Below are positions 12,151-25,031 of a stretch of DNA of 64,000 bases, piece after piece. A model generated the notes under the pieces. The model saw nothing but the letters and a program-made list of their open reading frames with translations, was not told the origin of the DNA and searched no databases. The stretch's first letter is position 1. Each line of letters opens with the position of its first letter. Origin of the DNA: Capitulum mitella. Taxonomy: Eukaryota > Arthropoda > Thecostraca > Pollicipedomorpha > Pollicipedidae. The DNA lies in the NCBI GenBank assembly GCA_030062745.1, contig CP099848.1, positions 8,391,501 to 8,455,500 on the forward strand, in the 5' to 3' direction. Position numbers and translations under genes: made by a program.

Positions 12151-12944
12151 ATGGAACTGGGTCCTGTTAGGACCCAACACCCTTGTCAGTCTGCGCACGC
12201 CTCAGAGGGTGACCAGACGAGGAGGCACTTCTTCATGAATGTCAAAGACGCTGTACTATGTCCCATATAGCATACCAGTTGGGCCAAGGTGCTGAACGAT
12301 AATTTCACAAGAACCTGACTGCCAACAATCGAACCGCACGAGTGGACAATGCTGCTGATAGGCATCTGAATAGTGCGCAGAGCTTTATCTAATACACGTA
12401 GGAACGTGATCATTACTCAGTGGATTGTTCAATGAGGTATTCTCATGCCATGATTGCTTGTTCTCAGCTATGAGCCAGTTGTGCCATTCCCACCGCCCGC
12501 CTGCATCTGAGCGATCTGTCCGTCCAGGGGGACTTGCAGGTCGAGCAGGGCGTCGCTCAGCCGGGGAGTGGGGGGGGGGGACGGGGGTGTCGGCCGACCC
12601 CGGGACCCGGCCGGCCGCGCACGTCCGTCTGCGGCGCGCCTGCGACAAAAACCACCCCGCTCCGTGTCCGGCCATCGGCGCCGCATCCAGGCATTAGCGG
12701 CTACGTGGCGGCGTCCGGCGCGGCGCCGAATTAGCAGGCTGAGCGTGTCGCGATCGGCGCCGGCCGGCAGACGTGACGAGCAGGACCGGCCGCAGATTCC
12801 GGCGCGCCGCCGGCCGCCGGCCGCCACATACCGGCACGGCGCCGCGCCGCCGCGGCCGCGTTCCACCGCCGAGCGACACGCACCGAGTTGGACTGCGACG
12901 GCAGCGGACCCGCCCATCACACGCACCGAGACCGACTGTGACAC
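12151..12944. other. Intron 1, GC-rich patch
   Basis: 12480-12910 is strongly GC- and CpG-rich with overlapping long ORFs in several frames on both strands. The translations are Arg/Ala/Pro-rich without motifs, so I treat them as shadows of composition. It could be an alternative promoter CpG island, but there is no direct evidence. Confidence 0.4.
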
Positions 12945-13303
12945 AGTTGGGTCCACCAATCACATGCACTAAGGCTGACTGTGGCGGCATTGGAACTGCA
13001 GATTACATACAATGGGGAAAACTGTGACGGCATTGCATCTACAGAAAACATGCACCCAGACAGACTTTGGTGGCATTGTGTCTACAGATAACACGGCACT
13101 AAGGCGGACTGAAACAACATTGGATCCACAGATAACATGCACTGAGGTTGACTGTGGCAGCATTGGATCTGCAGATGATATGCACTGAGGAGAACTGGCA
13201 TTGAATCCACAGATAAAACGCACCGAGGCACACTATGTCAGAATTAGATCTGCAGAGAAAACACTGGGGACTGTGGCAACAGGGGACCTATATATGACAC
13301 GCA
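12945..13303. repeat. Minisatellite, unit about 45 bp, left part
   Basis: About eight imperfect units of the form TGGATCCACAGATAACATGC then ACTGAGGCTGACTGTGGCAGCAT. The same unit continues at 14545, on the far side of an inserted element, so this is one array cut in two. Confidence 0.85.
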
Positions 13304-13311
13304 CGGACGCA

Positions 13312-14536
13312 CATAGGCGTGGAAACGGGAGGGACCAGGGTGCCATGTTCCCCCACTTCTCAAGGTGGGAACCAGCAATGTCAACTGCCTTCTCCCCGTT
13401 CAGAATTAATTTCGGTTTGATTTACTTTTGAGCTGTCTAAAACACGTATGACGATTTACCCGAAATTGCTTCATATCATCAGGAAATATTGGAATTTATC
13501 GCATAAAAAAACTGGTATGGCAGCACCTTATACTACCATACCCAGAAGATCATATTCTGAGGTAAACCGGGACTCTGTCCCACATCGCGTGTCTGCTGCT
13601 TCCCCTGCTTCCTGGACTTGCGCAAACTAATCAGAAGCGACTTGGGGATGTCCGCGAGGAGCGGAGGGAAGGCTGTGACGTCATCCGTTCGCTCCCTCTG
13701 CCCCCGGTGACGACCAGGAGCCGCGGGAGCAACTGTCAGGACGCCGCCAATCGGTTGCGCTGAAGCGCACGATGTAGCAATGGCGGTGTTTATATTTCCG
13801 TTCATCCAAAACCTGATGCTTATGCGACAGAAACAGCAATCCGTTGATATGTACTGTCGCAACGTGCAATGGATTTAAATGCAACGAAAGATTAGCACAT
13901 GACGTGAAACTGCGGTAAGTTCGCAGCACGGGAAGCAGGTTTGTTCAACGGTGTCGATAACTGCCCACCTACGTCACGGGTCGGAAGCAGGGAGAAGAGG
14001 GAGCAGTGTGCTGAACACGGCCTGTAGCGCTGTCTCGCACCTTGGCTGCACGTTTTTAACCCAGCTGATAGTGTTGCCGGCAGCTCTCTTGAGCTAATGG
14101 GAGGGTGAATAGTCGTTAGTGGAACGGAGACCAGGGCCAATCGGAGGGCGGTTCAATGCGTTAAAGGCAGCACTGTAAACTGGGACCGAACGTGGCTCAA
14201 TGCAGGCTCCATGCCCAAAGAGACTACAGGGACACGTTAGCAACCGTCTCCTGGGCCCTCCTAAACATCCCCGTAATCTACCGTATCCGGGGCTTCCTTC
14301 GACACCTCTGACCAACTTTCTTAGTACGGGGCGTGTCCGGAGACATCCAACATGAAGCCCTTTCAGAACCACGTCCCATTTCAGGCCCGTCTTCTCTCGA
14401 GAACATTTAATGGTCTTACTACCTGTTCGGAATGAGTGAATTATTTGGCTCAATATTGGGTCAAACAATTGTTTCTTCTCAAATAATTCGGCCCTTGCTC
14501 CCCCCCCCCCCTTCTTGAAACGTTCCTACGCCTATG
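13312..14536. mobile_element. hAT-like non-autonomous element (1225 bp) inside the minisatellite
   Basis: Both ends carry the same inverted repeat: CATAGGCGTGGAAACGGGAG at the left and, read from the other strand, CATAGGCGTAGGAACGTTTC followed by a run of G at the right. The flanking 8-mers CGGACGCA (13304-13311) and CTCACGCA (14537-14544) match at six of eight positions, as for an aged 8-bp target duplication of the hAT type. The minisatellite unit resumes in the correct register outside. No transposase ORF is visible inside. The superfamily is inferred from duplication length and end style. Confidence 0.7.
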
Positions 14537-14544
14537 CTCACGCA

Positions 14545-14935
14545 GACTGACATCAATGAATCCACAGATAACAAGCAGTGAGGCAGGCTGTAACGCCACT
14601 GGATCCACAGATAAAACGCACGGAGGCACACTGTGGCAGAACTTGATCTACATAGAACAACACGCACTGGGGACTGTGACAGCATTAGATCAACATATAA
14701 CGCGCACTGGCGAAGACTGACATCATTAAATCCACAGATGACGCGCACTGATGTGGGCTTTGGCAGCTGATAACACGCAATGAACAAAACTGACACCATT
14801 TGATCCACAGACAAAACTTACTAAGGTACACTTAACAGCATTGGATCCACAGATAAACGCACTGAGACAGACTGTAACAGCATAGGATTCACGGGTGACA
14901 TGTACTGAGGCAGACTGTGGCGGAATTCCATTCCT
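14545..14935. repeat. Minisatellite, unit about 45 bp, right part
   Basis: Continuation of the array seen at 12945-13303, with the same words (GGATCCACAGATAA, GCACTGAGGCAGACTGTAAC). It holds about nine imperfect units. Confidence 0.85.
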
Positions 14936-17002
14936 GGTCAGCGCCTAATGAAGAAGGTTGTCTTTGCATTCAGTCGCCGATCAAGACACGCACTGAGCGA
15001 CCGGCCCCGGCCTCACTGCCCGGCAAGCCTCACCGGAGCGACCGGCCCCGGTCTCACAGCCCGGCGAGTCTCACCGGAGCGCGAGTCTCGTCGAGTCTCG
15101 CCCCCTCCCCGCCCCGGCCGGCTGCCACCCATCACTCATCATCGATCGCTGCGGTCACGTGACAATCGACAACGACGGCCAGATTGGTGGAAACGACGAG
15201 CGGTAAAAATCCAGCATGGCGTCGCCTCGTCGGCGTCGTCGGTCGGCGTCGGCGGAGGTGAGGAGGGAGGGGAACGTCCCGACGTCGACACAAAGATAGA
15301 ACGGTTGTAGTACATCGCCAACCGGACCGGTCTCACCGTTACGATGTCGTCTCCGCATTCACGGACAGATGCACTTGAACCTGGGGTCGTCGGCACTGAC
15401 GGGGGTCTGTTGTGAAAGCGGTCTGGTGCTGAACTGCAGGCTACTTAATGTTTCAGTGTACCAGCATTTTCAAAGTTGAAAGGGCCAGAGCCATTTTGGG
15501 GACAACTTCTTTTCACTTTACGCCATAGAGAACTAATTTTAAAATCATCCAAAGTTGACAGAGCCGCCGTGCTACCTGCGCTATGGTTGTTGCAAACATG
15601 CCGTTGCACATTTGGCCAGAAGCCAAGAACAGGCATAAGCACATATCAGACGTGCTTATGTTCCTTAAATTTGAGGATCTGAGGATAAATGAGCGTTCCC
15701 CTAAAATTGAGGATGCTTCCACCCAGATTCAAACTTTTGGTTGTCTCCGTAAATCCTTGAGAAAGCCCCAGGTTACCATGGCTCCAGTACACCCAAAGGC
15801 CCCACGACCCCGGGCCAGAAGCGATGAAATCCATGCCACATCTGAAACCTCCCATGTGCTTCGTGCAGAGCCCGAAATGTGACCGAAAATGGCTTTATAG
15901 CAAATTTTACTGCATGAATTCAGGCAAAACAGCCAGAGAAAGTAATAATCAGATCTCAGGAAAAGCCAAATAACTGCAGCTTTCTGATATAAAGGGAAAG
16001 TTTATTTCATCATCTTTAAAAGTGTCTAGAGTCTTATATCACCCGTGGTGGCAATTTGGATTAGGATTAAAGATTATGAGCAATTAATTGGGTTGGCAAG
16101 TTCATTCAGTATGCAAACCAATCATTTCACCCCACCCCTCGTTGTCGTGGCTGCATTTTTCCGATAGATCCTTGACGTGCTTTTCACAGTTTTTTTAGTT
16201 TTTTGGCCGTGTGTTTGGTATCCCATGACCAGATTAAGTCTTACTTTTCGCAGATTGAGAGGTGTTAAAATGTTGTCTACGTTTCAGTTGAACCGTCGCG
16301 TCAGACACTACATATTTCAAAAATGATGCATTAAAAGCATTGTCAGATACAGCACACATTCTTGTAGACTCAATATTCCGCTTCATTGGAAAACGTGCTG
16401 CATATCGAAGTGCGGAGATTGTGTTTTATCAAAAGGAAACGAAGGCCTGCGTTCGATTTTAATTTGCGTTCGATTTTGACAGTCACCATCCTTTTCACAG
16501 ATCGAAATGGTATTCAGCCACCTTAGTGTCGTCCAATCAACCGTTTTGTAAGGTGAAGGGAGTGTATGCAGATCACTAGTTTTTCGCATTCACTGCCATT
16601 TTCAAGCTCAGATTTCAGTCGCGAATCACCACATGCGGTTCTCTGCGTTGGTGAAGTAGGAAATGTTTCCAAATGGTCGGAAAAGTACTGGATGAATATT
16701 GCAGTGAACGTTAGAGTAAATTACAATAACTGCAAAGAAATTGCACTATATTGCAAAGCAGCCGTAAAAATTGGGAACTAGGCCGGCACCAACACGGTTC
16801 GGCCCTCCCAGAAAACGGGTTATGTAGCATGCCCGAGCGCCTGATGAGATCTGCCGAGCCTGAACATGAGGGCGACCGAGACGGAGTGGTACATCTGAGA
16901 CTGCAGAACAGGGAGCGGTCTGATCTGTCCACAGCCGAGAGTCAGAGGCCGGCTCAGGCAGAGCTGATCCTTGTCAGGCGTGCTCGCCGAATGTTGCCGA
17001 GC
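14936..17002. other. Intron 1 sequence without recognised feature
   Basis: A GC-rich patch at 14990-15310 has short duplications (CTCACCGGAGCGACCGGCCC). The rest is mixed composition. 15480-15880 looks like old repeat sequence, but no ends or coding segment could be defined. Confidence 0.45.
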
Positions 17003-17160
17003 TGGGTCTGAGGGTCGAACGCTCCCACGCTGGGTCTGAAGACCGAATGCTTCTTTGAGAGGTCTGAGGGCCAAATGTTCCTGTGATAGGTCTGAGGACC
17101 GAATTTTCCCCCGCTTGGTCTGCGGCCTAAGTGCTTTCGTGCTGGATCTGAGGACCGTGC
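17003..17160. repeat. Minisatellite, unit about 38 bp
   Basis: Four imperfect units with the core GGTCTGAGGACCGAA, each followed by a variable stretch such as TGCTTCTTTGAGA or TTTTCCCCCGCTT. Confidence 0.8.
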
Positions 17161-20100
17161 ATGCACTCACTGACGAGCGTGCCAGCAGCACCGGGCCGTC
17201 GACAGCGTCTCAGACGACGACTGCCGGCCGCCGGACTGGACGAACAGCGCCAATTAGAGCCTGTTTGCACGTCAAACACGCTGGCTGTCATGGAAACGGC
17301 CCCGGCGGAAGCGGGACCCGATCGCCGAGATCGGCTCGTTATGACAGAAATTTGCATGGGCTGCGGTGGGCCGCCCGGAGGCGCGGGGCGAGGCCGGGCA
17401 CAATGGCTCGTTAGCGGTCAGTCACAGTGCAGGGGACGGCGACACTAACCCGCGGCTCTGCCCTGCTGCTCGTTAGCAGAGACGCCGGCGCCGTGGACTC
17501 TTTGAACTGAATCATCATGCAAACTGATAACCGCTTAAAAATATATCACGTGGCCCGGTGACATTGTTTTTGGCCTGCAGTTCCTCCTGAAGTGACTCTG
17601 CTGATTTGCTTATTTTTTCCGGGCATATTGTTACATTCTGGGGCCAGCGGTGCGTATTTCCGGTTTTTGACGCGGCGCATTTTGTAGAGCACGGGGATGT
17701 CTGCTACGTGAAGGGTTGCTTTTGATGAATTGAACTGTAACATGTTGGATGATTTCTGTTTGTTCCCCGTTATATCCTGGAAAAAGTACAAAACTACTTC
17801 TTATATGAGGGTCCTGTATCATGCACATCCCTCCTGGGTAATGACATTCCGACTGCTACTCTTAGGTCTTGATAAGACGCTTTTTCTTCCTTTCATTTCG
17901 CCTTCGGTACCCATCAAAAGGGAAATCCACGGAGAGTATAATACAGTTTCTCTGAGACGTTCAGCACAAATGAGTTGCGCCAGTGCAAATAATTTGTACT
18001 CGTAAGTGGTTTAATTCTCATATGGCCGCATTGCAACCATTCCTTGCATTGATTTTAATCAATATCTGAGGACAAAATCTGCTTTAAGTATGGAAAAAGT
18101 ATTGTTTTACGAGAATTTAAAGGGAATGTCGTTTGTTCCAAGTCTCACCGTACACAATACGCACGCATTTTATCTTTGTTCCGGCAAGTGTATGTTTGTT
18201 TGAACACATTCTTTATTTAAAGCTATTCGGCAAATTTTGCACAAAGTCAGCTGTCTAATTAATCTTGGTATCTGAGGATCCGATATTGTGACGGAAACCC
18301 TGTAATTGCCGAGTAAAAGGAGACTTTAGACTCATTAATTTCGTAAGCTCATTTATAATCCGTTCATTTGATGAATGCCGTCGGTTTGCATAAAGCCGGC
18401 CGAAAACAAAAGACGTTGTCATTATTCACACAGCCTATGCGAGGTCTGCGATAGGGAAACGTTTTTATTGCAAAGGAAATTGATCCTGGGAAGAATGCAT
18501 AATCAAAGCATGTTATAAATGATTCCTGGTTTGAAAAAGCTCCTGATGGATTCTGGTCGAACCAGAAAAGCACCGCGGGTGCGGGCTAAAATTGGGTCAA
18601 TGTTCCGGGTTGTGGTCTGCTATTGATGTGCCGAAAATAGCTGCGTGGCGGCGGCTCAGATCAGCCGCCCTTATTGCATACTCGTGTAAATAATCACGTC
18701 ATGAGCATAGGAATATTTCTGAAGGCGAGCTGATGGCCGGCTGGTTGGGGAAATTTTCTCATTCTGAAGAGACGGGTGTGGAGCACTTCTTCTGGAGGTG
18801 TCATTATTCTATTGTGCAATGGTGATAACCTGCGCCCATTAGATACCTAACTGAACTAAGACTAAATCCTGTTGGACGCTGGAAAGCAATTACTGTTGAT
18901 AGTTTACGTCTCTGATGCGGCACAGTGTAAATATGCCTCATGGTTCCAGAAATGAATGAATTGTTGCATTCATGTCGACCTAATGTGACTGCCCTGAAAA
19001 CTCGTGAAGAAATGCACCAAAACGATTAATGTGGCCATTGTAAGCACAGATGCAAAAGAGTTTTTAACTTAAGTGGTATAATCGGCTATGCCGAATGAGG
19101 AGCATAAAGACAAGCCACGCAACTTAATTTTAGTGGTTTTGAACTGCCGTCGTTTTCTGGCAGCCATTTCTGCATTCCATGCATCAGGTTTGCATCGCCT
19201 GGTGCATGCCCCTATTCTCCGGAAATGTCCATCTGTGACTGTGTTCATCTGTGACCGACTGTGACATGATATCTTCCGCACTCTGTCATATCCGATATAC
19301 CTCGCGTGTCTTCCACATCACTGGAAGCTTACGAAGACAACTTCGCCCGTAGAAAGCTTACGTTAGTTGACGTATCTGCATTCTGTTCCAGTTATGTATG
19401 GCATCATTGCCAATTTTATAAAATATGAAAATAAAAATATCAACTGATAAATCTAAAAAACTAAATGAAAAATAAGAATACAACAGATCAAAACGCTGAG
19501 GGCGCGGTCAAGTAGATTTTTATTGATACAATCGTGTAAAAATCTGTTGTTTTTTACATGTGTATCAGAAATAATGTGATAAGTACGCATCGGAGTTTTT
19601 CTGCCGCTCTGGTTCAGCCCTGGTTCCTGGTGCTTGAGCCTCTGGATGGGAGGTCCAGTTTGGTCACCGGGTGCCGTGTTGGATCCTGAGGCGCGTGCCG
19701 AACATGGTCCGCTGTCTGACAGGCGTTCCGACTGGTCCAGCCGATTTTCCACCGTCTCGTCAAATAGCCAAAGGCCAAAAAGACCTTCAGTAACAGGACT
19801 TAGCACGGTGTAAATATGCCAGTTTGCAAAGGTTCACATTTCGCCGTCGGACTGCGCCTGTGTGTGCTCTAGTCTCCGATGTGCTATCTCTTGTCATCGC
19901 GCTAATGCCACATCACATATTCCGGGTGTTGGCTCTGTGTAAACCAAATATAAGCTTCTTAAGTTTTTTTTCGGTCGGGCTGTCGAAGTGGCCGTCCGTT
20001 GTCTAACAAGATGAAAGTGAATTCGTACGAAGGCAACCGCGTCCGTCGATGATTTCAGCGCTTTCTGCAGCATATCAGTCCATCGCAGAGTCATCTAGAA

Positions 20101-20299
20101 AGGTCTATGTGTGCCCAGAATACATTATTTTGTTCACCCGTGTGATAAGCGATGACCCAAACTGGCAGTTTTTTTCTTTTATTCTGTGGCACAACTTGTT
20201 CGTCGTTGCATGTTAACGAAAATTTAGGAAAACTGTGTCGGCATGAACGACAAAGAAAACAGCTGAAATATCCACAATGCTGAGCGATGGAATCATTCG
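17161..20299. other. Intron 1 sequence without recognised feature
   Basis: GC-rich to about 17500, then AT-richer ordinary intron sequence. A CxxC pair occurs at about 17351-17362 (TGC ATG GGC TGC), but no donor follows at the position needed for the missing first-finger exon. Confidence 0.45.
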
Positions 20300-20625
20300 C
20301 GTGGTGAACTGTTCCTGTAGCTCTCAGCCGGGGAGTTGTACACGTGGCGAGTAGCTCCTGTATCTCCCAGTCTGGGAGTTGTATACGTGGCGAACAGCTC
20401 CTGTAACTTTAAGTCCGGAAATTGTACACGCGGTGAACGGCGAGGTCGTGGTGAGCAGCTCCTGTAGCTGTCAGTCCGGGAGCTGTACTCGTGGTGAACA
20501 GCCTTAGTAGCTCTCAGCCGGGCAGTTGCACAGTTGTACACGAGCAGCTCCAGTAGCTCTCAGCCGGGGAGTTGGTATGCTTGGTGAACAGCTCCTGTAG
20601 CGCTCAGACCGGGAGCTGTACACGC
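20300..20625. repeat. Minisatellite, unit about 54 bp
   Basis: Six or so imperfect units built from AGCTCCTGTAGCTCTCAG, CCGGGGAGTTGTACACG and TGGTGAAC. Unit boundaries are blurred by small indels. Confidence 0.8.
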
Positions 20626-22099
20626 GTTAATTAACGTGCGTGGCGTTCTCGAAATGCCTACACGCTCGGCAAACGTCAACGGCCGTCACCCAGACGGTTG
20701 TGCGGGCTTGCGTAAAAAAGACGACTGAAGTCTGAAGAAGACGGGATTGTTTGTGACCACGTCAGCTTGACTGTCTCTTTTAAAACTGAACGTTCTCCCC
20801 AGCTGTCAGGCAGAATTTTCAGCGTCACAATAGCATTTCAGAGGCATGTTTACTCAAATATTTCCTTGACAGTGCACTATCACGTCTGGCGACTGGTCGC
20901 CAGTAGTTCTGCTGGAATCGTTTATCAGTCAGCTCATTAAATGATTGTCACAGTCATATGTAACAGTCAGTTACTTTGCTTTCCAAAATGGTACACTATC
21001 ACTTTGAAACGGAACATTATTGACTGGCTGAGGAAGGATGGTTTGCTAGATGTTATGTTCGCCGCGGGAGTGAGACAGGCCTTTGAGAAAACTTCCTTCA
21101 GCCCCTGCTGAAAAGAAGCCGTGATTCGCTAAGGAAATGGTGCTACGTGGGCATTCACCGTATACAGTTACTGTGATCCGGCCAAGTCATTTGAATGACC
21201 TGTATATATACGTCACACACGTGTTCTAGGCAGTGGGACTCTATCCAGTTCACCGCGAAGAGCGTCGTTCTCCTCCTTTAGGGACTTATTTAACGGTAAA
21301 ACATTACCTAGCGATCTGCAGCTGTCTACGGAACCTGAAGCGAATAATAATCCGCGACTCGCAGACGAAAATCGAGAGATCGCGGCCACCATACTAACCT
21401 GTGACGATGGAGCAGCGAGCTGTGAGTGTGAGGTGGTCCGCACTCTCCCGCCACCACGGGACAGGGAGCTGTGAGATGATCAGGGTTGGCCTGAGGCTAG
21501 CAGGAGAGCTTTGAGATGGTCTGCACGTGACCACGGGGCAGCCGTCGCAGACAGCTACCCTGTGACCAGCTGTGAGAGTCTGTGTTGGCCTGTGACCATG
21601 AGGCAGTGACGTGGTCCCTGCTGTTCTGTGGAGGGGCAGGCAAATGTGAACTGGTCGATCCTGGCTGCCACAGTTCTGGGTAGCTAGCTTTAGACTGGAC
21701 ATCCCTTGTTGCTACTCAACGTCTTGAAAGTCAAACGTTCGCGTCCCCGATATGGGCAGAGCAGAACGCGACAGTCATTACTGTGTAACGGGTCCTTCCG
21801 CACTTAGTTGCTTCATCGGAAATGTGCGTATGCAGGCCGTCTGACTTCCAGTCCTTTGCCTCCTGTACTATTGCCCATAGTTCGGCAAAACTGCAATCCA
21901 CCCAAGCCTGTCTCCTCGGTCACAACCATTTGCACGCCGTTCGCCGAACGGCGTAGTCGTCCGTCACCCGTGCGTCAGACTGCCCACGTATGTCCCTGGG
22001 AGACGACGATTCGGTACTCTGCTGATAGGTTAAGTAGACGGGGAACTCCCGACATCATTCAAGCAATTTTTATCAGCTCTCGGTCACGTAACTGTATCC
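20626..22099. other. Intron 1 sequence without recognised feature
   Basis: Ordinary intron sequence. 21400-21640 has loosely repeated TGTGAGxTGGTC words, too weak to call a clean array. Confidence 0.45.
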
Positions 22100-22245
22100 T
22101 GTACTGGAGCATTGGTAGCCTGTCGGTACTGCAGCCTGTCCTGGGGTATTGGTAGCCTGTCGGTACCGCAGCCTGTCCTGGGGCATTGGTAGCCTGTCGG
22201 TGCCGCGGTCTGTCCTGGGGTACTGGTAGCCTGTCAGTACCGCAC
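22100..22245. repeat. Minisatellite, unit about 38 bp
   Basis: About four units of the form ATTGGTAGCCTGTCGGTACC then GCAGCCTGTCCTGGGGT, about 0.5 kb upstream of the second coding exon. Confidence 0.9.
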
Positions 22246-22737
22246 CGATGCACTCGGGATGCGTGAGCGGCGCCGCCAGCTAAATTCCAGCTGCGAACAC
22301 CCGACGAGGTTCTACTAAGCTGAGGGTCCATGTTCATCAAGAGTCAGTGACGCGTCACCGAACAGCGCTGGAGCCTGCGGTCTGTTCGTCCCGACTCGGT
22401 CGGCACGACAATGCCAGGCGGTCTGTGGCGAAACCGCCACCGACACAGGCGAACGGATTGTCTCCGCCGCAGCCGTCCTCCGGGCGGTCTTGCAAAACGG
22501 CTCCCCGCTGGCGTCCGTGTTCCGAGCAGGGAGGGGATTGGAGCCCTCTCTCTCTCTCTCTCAGCAGTGCAAAATTCGCAGCAGTTTGCAGACGCATTTC
22601 AGCGACGGCAGCTGACTGCCAACCAAGCTTTAAATCGTGCGTACACAGACAGGCGTTTTCCGGACGGGCCGGGCGCGGACAGCGCAGCCGACCCCTCTCC
22701 GCACGGAGCCACTGCTGACCTGAGCTGCCTGTTGCAG

Positions 22738-22960
22738 ATCTTCATGCACAAGTCGGCGATGCAGCTGCACGCGCGCGAGATGCACCGCAGCGAGGTGAAG
22801 CCGCACCAGTGTCAACAGTGCCTCAAGTCGTTCTCCTCCAACCACCAGCTGGTGCAGCACATCCGCGTACACACCGGCGAGAAGCCGTACAAGTGCTCCT
22901 ACTGCGACCGCCGCTTCAAACAGCTCAGCCACGTGCAGCAGCACACCCGGCTCCACACAG
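22738..22960 (+). CDS. dati: Zinc-finger gene exon: fingers 1 (second half), 2 and 3
   Basis: The acceptor is GCCTGTTGCAG ending at 22737. Reading starts in phase 0 with IFMHKSAMQLHAREMH, which is the Phe/Leu/His half of a C2H2 finger whose two cysteines must come from an upstream exon. Finger 2 (CQQCLKSFSSNHQLVQHIRVH) and finger 3 (CSYCDRRFKQLSHVQQHTRLH) are complete and joined by a canonical TGEKPYK linker. The exon ends in phase 1 inside the next TGERP linker, at donor CACACAG/GTCAGT, and joins 41419 to restore Gly-Glu-Arg-Pro. The frame is open upstream to 22411, but that extension lacks finger features and includes a CT microsatellite, so it is intronic. Confidence 0.93.
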
Positions 22961-23420
22961 GTCAGTCAGGGTCACCCGGGCACTGATGTCAGACGACCTG
23001 GTCCGCAGAGGTCAGTCAGGGTCACCTGGACACTGATGTCAGGCAACCTGGTCCTCAGAGGCCATTCAGGGTCACCCGGACACTGAGGTCAAATGACCTG
23101 GTCCACAGAGATCAGTCAGGATCACCTGGACACTGAAGTCAGACGACGTGGTCGCAGAGGTCAGTCAGGGTCACTTGAACACTGAGTTCAAATGACCTGG
23201 CCCTCAAAGGTCAGTCAGGATCACATGCGAGATACTCGTAGCTACCGGGACAGATTAACTCATCCACACAGATCAGTCGGGCCAGATGATCTGATCTGCG
23301 GAGGTCAGTCGAAGTCGCCTTAATTGTGAGGTCACATGACCGGATCCGCAGAGGCCAATTGTGGTTCCCCATCAACGGGGTCAGATGACCCGACCTGCGT
23401 AGTTCATTCATGAGCGACTT
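22957..23420. repeat. Minisatellite starting at the splice donor, unit about 50 bp
   Basis: About eight to nine units of CAGAGGTCAGTCAGGGTCAC then CTGGACACTGATGTCAGACGACCTGGTCC. The first unit overlaps the exon end and its donor, so the donor sequence itself is part of the array. Copies of AG/GTCAGT recur at 23011, 23160, 23210 and 23303. Degenerate members continue at about 23690-23960. Confidence 0.88.
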
Positions 23421-25023
23421 AATAGGAAACCGGCACTCTTTGGTCCGAAACAGAAAAGGTTAACAAAACACAGGAAGGCCGTGCTGTGTCCTTGGCTGCA
23501 TTCAAAGGATCCCTCAGCGCCGGGTCATTGGACAGCAATAGTTTAGATTTGGGTCCATTCAGGTTGGAGGGTCAAGTTTTCTACCGACAGGCCCTGATTA
23601 GTACGGAATTCGTCCGAATGCCGACGCGATCAAAACGTTTAAATTTGAACACTTCGATCAGGCCGACCTGAACAGAAGGCAGAAGGGTCGGATGTATGGA
23701 AACACAGTCACTTGGGCCAGATAAACAGGTCCACACAGGTTACCTAGCATCACCTAGACACCTGGGTCAGATGACCTGATCCGCTCAGGAGTCACGGTCA
23801 GAAAGACTCCGACTGGCTGCGAAAGACACGGTAGCCAGCTGACCTGATCTACACAGATCAGTCGGGTCACCGGCTGACGTCGGTGCGGGTAAAGCAGAAT
23901 CAGCTGGCTCATTAATGGCAGCCAGGTAGTATTGGTCACCCGCGCTCTGAGAGCGATCAGTTTCATTCTCTTCGCTGAATTTTGGCTTTAGTTTACCCTC
24001 GCCGGACGTAAGGATTTTCACCTAGGCGGCCGACGAGTGGGTACTGCTATTAGCAGCTCAGTTAGCTGCTGATTACGATAAAGCGACAAAAGAAAAAAAA
24101 TGGGCGTTTAAGCTCATTTCTTCCTGATTCTGATATCTGGCTTGACCCGTTTAGGTTACTTGTCGGCCCTTCAGGTTACCAGCGAAAGGGTGTATCACAC
24201 CTTTTACCGTGTCCGCCGTCATTTAGCAGTTTCGTGGGAAAAGGGCCTGGAAGCCATACTTTTGCTGCGGCTTGGTTTTAAATTGGCCTGTATTTGTAAT
24301 CATTAATTGCTTTTGCTGCTCCAACTAAGGATGTGTGAACATGTGGTAAAATACCATTTTCATTTTTTAAAACGCTCCTTGTGCAAAAAACTGTGCGTTT
24401 GTTATCGAAGACTAGAGTTGTGGTTATCAAAAGGGGTAAACATAGTTGCCATTACCGACGTTAGCAGCAAAAGCCACCTGTGGACCGGCTGGAATTGTTT
24501 TTGAATTCAGCCAAGGTCAATGGACTCACTTGATCTAGGAAAGGTTAAGGTCACTGGCCTTTCAAAGCCCAATTTGTTATCAAGCATACGCTGAAACAGT
24601 GCTATACCAAAAAGCAACTTCATATCTCTCCATGCTCCCCAGAAAGAAACAAAAACGCAGCTGCGATCTAGATTAAATGGTCTCCAAGCCTTCAAGAATG
24701 ACATCATAACTCTGTGACCTGACGTGACCTGGCCATATTTTCTGCTTAATATGCAGAAACTACGTAAGGGTAGCTTCTGAAAATTTTCAGGCCCTTGGCG
24801 CGGGCGGTTCACTGTCAGTCTCTCGTCACCATTTAAGCGCCTCCGGGTTGTGGCGAGTGAAATGTAGGTTATCTGGGCTCACCGTTCGTTCGACCGAGAA
24901 GGTCTGCTGGATATATCTGATTGGGTGGCACCCGTTTGCTGGAATCGTGAATGTGCATTGATGTGTATTGGCAAATGTACATTGCACCCAGCGCCTTTGA
25001 CAGCTTTCCTCGTCAGAAATCCT
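23421..25023. other. Intron 2 sequence
   Basis: Degraded relatives of the 50-bp array lie at 23690-23960. The remainder is ordinary intron sequence with no coding signal. Confidence 0.5.
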
Positions 25024-25031
25024 GCTGATGC

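Noticed and set aside
17345..17375. CxxC pair (CMGC) as the missing first-finger exon
   Set aside because: No GT donor at the required position and phase; the surrounding sequence is not finger-like.
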